Below are positions 61,267 through 64,000 of a stretch of DNA of 64,000 nucleotides, in pieces. The DNA comes from Rhodospirillum sp047263945. GTDB taxonomy: Bacteria > Pseudomonadota > Alphaproteobacteria > Rhodospirillales > Rhodospirillaceae. A program made the translations under genes and the position numbers. The notes under the pieces were generated by a model. It worked only from the letters and a program-made list of their open reading frames with translations. It made no database searches and was not told where the DNA came from. Positions within the stretch are counted from its first letter, which is position 1. Every line of letters starts with the position of its first letter. The stretch spans positions 98,214 through 162,213 of the forward strand of contig NZ_JBLAVB010000010.1 in assembly GCF_047263945.1 (NCBI RefSeq), read 5' to 3'.

Positions 61267-62337
61267 GTGCTTCACGCATCCCCCATGGCGTGTACGATGG
61301 ATCCTGGGAAATGCACCGGACGGATCAGCGCCGTGAGCTATCGCGTCGTCAAATGGGTGAAGGGACGGGCCTACCTCTACGACCAGACCTCCTACCGGGT
61401 CGGGAGGAAGGTGCGGACAACGAGCCGCTATGTGGGACCCGCGACCGCCGCGACGCACGCGCCCTCTTCCAAGGTCATGGCCTCACCCGGGGAGCGGGCC
61501 TCTCCGGTCCAGCGGAAGGTCACGCTCCCCGAGGGCGCATCCGAACCGATGATCGAAGCCGACCTTGGCGCCCTGCGGATCGGACGCGAGCCCCTGAGGA
61601 ATTGGCACGTCAACGCCATGCGAAGCCTCGACGGGCTGGGAATGGACCTCTCCAAGGTGCCGCCGGTCACGGTCAAGCATGGTCTCTCCGTGAGGGTCCG
61701 AAAGGGCCGTTTCGGGGGCGGCTATGTGGTCACCCTGCCGCGCGGTCAGAGGGGCAATCGGAACGCCGTCCGCGACGCCTACGGCAAGGCCCTGGCCGCC
61801 ACGATGCTGGATGGTCTCCAGGAGCAACGCCCCGACCTCCACCAAGCCCTCGCGCTCCATTTCGACCAGAGCTACCGCGCCACCACCCGAGCCGTGATGG
61901 ACTATATCGCCAACTCCCGGGACCGAAACAAATGGGCGCTGGTGCTCACCGCCTGGGCTTGGGGCAAGGTCTCCCCTGTATACGCGGACCGGAGTGGCAT
62001 GCGCAGCCGCTTCATCGCGCCCCGGATGCTCGGGCTCCAGCAATGGGGCGAGCGGAAGGATTGGCGGGCGGACGCCGAGGCGACCTTGGGCGCCGTGCTC
62101 CGCAAGGGCTATGGACCCGAACGAACACGCCATTCCGAGGAATGGAAGAAAGCCCGCTTCGCCGAAAGAAACGCGGAAGAAGCCTTCCGGAAGGCTAGGA
62201 TCGGGAAACGCGGCGCGGCCCGCAAGACGTGGCGCCGTGCCCAGGCCCGCGTCTCCGCCCTGCGTGAACAGGCCTTCGCGCTCGAAACCTTGAATGGCGT
62301 TTTCGGGTTGGATGCACAGGAACCCTATTTGGTTTAG
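61267..62337 (+). CDS. Unrecognised basic protein of the right-hand island
   Basis: Up to 356 residues; true start probably GTG near 61333 (VSYRVVKWVKG) or ATG 61297. VKGRAYLYDQTSYRVGRKVRTTSRYVG at the start is common in proteins of integrative and conjugative elements; a basic helical C-terminus follows (WKKARFAERNAEEAFRKARI). No relaxase or transposase motif seen. Unknown. Confidence 0.6.
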   Translation: MLHASPMACTMDPGKCTGRISAVSYRVVKWVKGRAYLYDQTSYRVGRKVRTTSRYVGPATAATHAPSSKVMASPGERASPVQRKVTLPEGASEPMIEADLGALRIGREPLRNWHVNAMRSLDGLGMDLSKVPPVTVKHGLSVRVRKGRFGGGYVVTLPRGQRGNRNAVRDAYGKALAATMLDGLQEQRPDLHQALALHFDQSYRATTRAVMDYIANSRDRNKWALVLTAWAWGKVSPVYADRSGMRSRFIAPRMLGLQQWGERKDWRADAEATLGAVLRKGYGPERTRHSEEWKKARFAERNAEEAFRKARIGKRGAARKTWRRAQARVSALREQAFALETLNGVFGLDAQEPYLV

Positions 62338-62361
62338 AATGGAGTCAATCATCCAAGGAAC

Positions 62362-62544
62362 ATGACCATGACTCGACCCCATCCCATCCCTCCGGCACCG
62401 GATTTGTCCTATCGGGATTTGACCGATCAGGAGGTCGCCGAAGCCATCAAGGACGTGGATGAAAGCCGGACCGCGTCGGCGGAAGAGGTGCGTCAACGCC
62501 TTCTGAATGGCATCGCCAAGCGTCGGGATAAGTCTTCTCACTGA
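62362..62544 (+). CDS. Short antitoxin of a ParDE-like pair
   Basis: 60 residues; YRDLTDQEVAEAIKDVDESRTASAEEVRQRL. AAGGAA precedes the ATGs at 62362/62368. Overlaps the toxin by one base. Size, order and the EEVRQRL-type C-terminal helix fit a ParD/RelB-like antitoxin. Confidence 0.7.
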   Translation: MTMTRPHPIPPAPDLSYRDLTDQEVAEAIKDVDESRTASAEEVRQRLLNGIAKRRDKSSH

Positions 62545-62831
62545 TGGTCTGCCGTTTCACCGCCGCCGCCGAAAGCGATTTGGACGCCATCGTCCGCTAT
62601 ATCGGGCAAGACAACCCCGAGCGCGCGGTGTCTTTCGTCAATGAGATCATTGAAGCCTGCCAGCAGCGCGCGGCCTTTCCCCGAATGAGCCGCCGCCGTC
62701 TCTCGCCCAAAGGCACCGCATACACCTTTCCATTCCGCAACTACATCGTTATCCACCGTGTTTTGGACGATGGGACGCTTCTGGTGCTCCGCGTGGTCCA
62801 TGCGGCACGCGACGCGGAACGGTTCCTGTGA
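62544..62831 (+). CDS. ParE/RelE-family toxin
   Basis: 95 residues: FTAAAESDLDAIVRYIGQDNPERAVSFVNEI and FPFRNYIVIHRVLDDGTLLVLRVVHAARD, the ParE fold. ParE poisons gyrase, RelE cuts mRNA; the His and Arg near the end lean to ParE. Coupled to the antitoxin. Confidence 0.85.
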   Translation: MVCRFTAAAESDLDAIVRYIGQDNPERAVSFVNEIIEACQQRAAFPRMSRRRLSPKGTAYTFPFRNYIVIHRVLDDGTLLVLRVVHAARDAERFL

Positions 62832-63170
62832 ATCTCAACTTCCATTGTAGTTTTATATCGTGCGCCTCAAATCCTGAAGAGGGGGGTGAGGAGCAGAGGC
62901 ACAAGCAGGCATTCGCATGCCTCTCCTTCAGTCTTGAAGCGTTACGAATGCTTCGAAGCGCCGAAGGCTCTCTTCCGTTTCACCGCTGAAAAAATCCCAC
63001 GTCTCTCCCAATCGCACAAAGCTTGCTGGAGCCCCTCGGTCCGACGCGGTGACTGTCCGGCATTTCGGCATGTCGACGCGCGGGATTGAAATCCCGCGCG
63101 GCGGGCCGCGCGCTCGCCGTTAACACTACATTTCAACGGACGCTCGGGGGGAGCAATCTCCGCTCGGGAG
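62832..63170. other. Non-coding stretch before IS256 remnant
   Basis: 339 bp. Contains a small inverted segment (GAGGCAC ... GCATGCCTC, about 62898-62925) and GC-rich palindromic bits near 63080-63110 (CGCGCGG/CCGCGCG). No gene seen. The left IS end cannot be fixed. Confidence 0.4.
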
Positions 63171-64000
63171 CTATAGCCGATTTTTGGTGACGGGCATGAT
63201 CAGCTTGAAAACCATCGCCAGGGCGGTCTGTGCGACAGACATCCCTTGCTGCGCACGGTACGGTGCCTGACCGTGGCGAACACGCTCTCGATGGGATTGG
63301 TGGTTCTGATGTGCACCCAATGCTCTGCCGGAAAATCGTAGAAGGCCAGCAATGCGGCCCGGTCCTTGGTCAGGCAAGTGACCGCCTGGGGATATTTGGC
63401 TTCATATTTGGCGGCGAATGTGTCCATGGCCTTTTCCTTTTCGGCTTCGGCGCGACCATCGGCCATCCAGATGGCATGCAGGTCGTCCTTGGCCGCTTTT
63501 TGGCGGGCTTTCGGGAGTTTGTTTAGAACGTTGGCCGTTTTGTGCACCCAGCACCGCTGATGGCGGGCCCCGGGAAAGGACGCGTCCAGCGCTTTCCAGA
63601 AACCCAACGCGCCATCGCCAACCGCCAGGTTCGGGCCGATCGAGAACCCACGGCCCTTCAGCCCTTCCAGTAGCTCTCGCCAACTTTGGGCGCTTTCTCG
63701 GAACCCGGCCTGAAAGCCGACCAGATCCTTCTTGCCCTCTGGAGTGGCTCCGATGATGACCAGAATGCACTGTTTCTCGTCCTCCATCCGACCTTGGAGA
63801 TAGACGCCATCAGCCCAGATATAGACATACCGCCGAGCCGACAGATCTCGGTTCCGCCACCGCTCCTGCTCGGTTTGCCACTCCGCTTTCAAGCGACCAA
63901 TGGCCTGGGGGGACAAACCCGACGCATCCTTGCCGAGCAAGGAGTCCAAGGCCTCCTGGAAATCACCGCTCGATAGGCCGCGAAGATAGAGACTGGGCAG
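63171..64000 (-). pseudogene. IS256-family (mutator) transposase, frameshifted, runs off the right edge
   Basis: Minus-strand frame from the edge to 63200: YVYIWADGVYLQGR (first Asp), AVGDGALGFWKAL (second Asp), RCWVHKTANVLNKLP, IRTTNPIESVFATVRHRT with the catalytic Glu. It then shifts frame near 63230; family sequence TALAMVFKL continues in the other frame and stops at 63171, about 50 residues short. The N-terminus lies beyond 64000. Probably inactive. Confidence 0.87.

Noticed and set aside
61267..62337. Relaxase or transposase assignment for the basic 356-codon gene
   Set aside because: No HUH, DDE or tyrosine motif could be seen; left as unknown.

Overview
The window looks like high-GC alphaproteobacterial chromosome, most likely Rhodospirillales. 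The evidence is gene content and protein flavour (purSQL with a bolA neighbour, glmU-glmS, XRE/DUF2083 regulator next to a Liv-type ABC operon, HWE kinase). No rRNA or marker gene allows a firmer name.

Layout. 1-4.4 kb, minus strand: a symporter-histidine kinase (cut by the left edge), a small membrane protein, a single-domain response regulator, then an XRE regulator that diverges from a five-gene Liv-type ABC transporter operon (4.6-10.0 kb). A tail gene with a histidine-less HisKA-like domain and a 32-bp minisatellite of hairpins follow. 10.9-14.2 kb: a lipoprotein, a degenerate insertion element with inverted ends and a frameshifted IS4-type transposase, and tRNA-Gln. 14.4-19.4 kb, plus strand: ppx, rlmE, guaB, rsmB. 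19.5-32.2 kb: a transposase remnant, then the minus-strand run purC-purS-purQ-purL-bolA with rarD and grxD beyond it, an HWE sensor kinase, glmU-glmS, divergent gph and tRNA-Val.

From 32.2 kb to the end the DNA is accessory. Element 1 (32174-47422, about 15 kb) sits in tRNA-Val between 73-bp direct repeats, with paired integrase arm-type motifs at both ends. It has integrase, an AlpA-like gene, TOPRIM primase, RepA ATPase with iterons, and a late block holding a tape-measure protein, a gp10-like protein and a ClpP-like protease, but no capsid or terminase. Element 2 begins at the same attachment repeat (47350) with different arm motifs. It carries a compact head/packaging module (terminase, HNH, connector, fused protease-capsid, MuF, portal) and no tail genes, resembling capsid-forming phage-inducible chromosomal islands (cf-PICIs). 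The two share a nearly identical DUF2786 gene, the same iteron placement, a similar structured leader and toxin-antitoxin genes in the same place. So two related satellites appear to be stacked in tandem.

The right end of element 2 is lost. A deletion fused the C-terminal half of its RepA ATPase to the first 383 residues of a foreign tyrosine integrase, just before that integrase's catalytic tyrosine. Next to it lies the 3' half of a tRNA-Met gene, probably the edge of a further island (60.5 kb to beyond 64 kb) with a DUF-type gene, a ParDE-like pair and a broken IS256 transposase. Element 2 also has a one-base frameshift in portal, another at the protease start and a nonsense codon in its BrnT toxin, so it is probably decaying.
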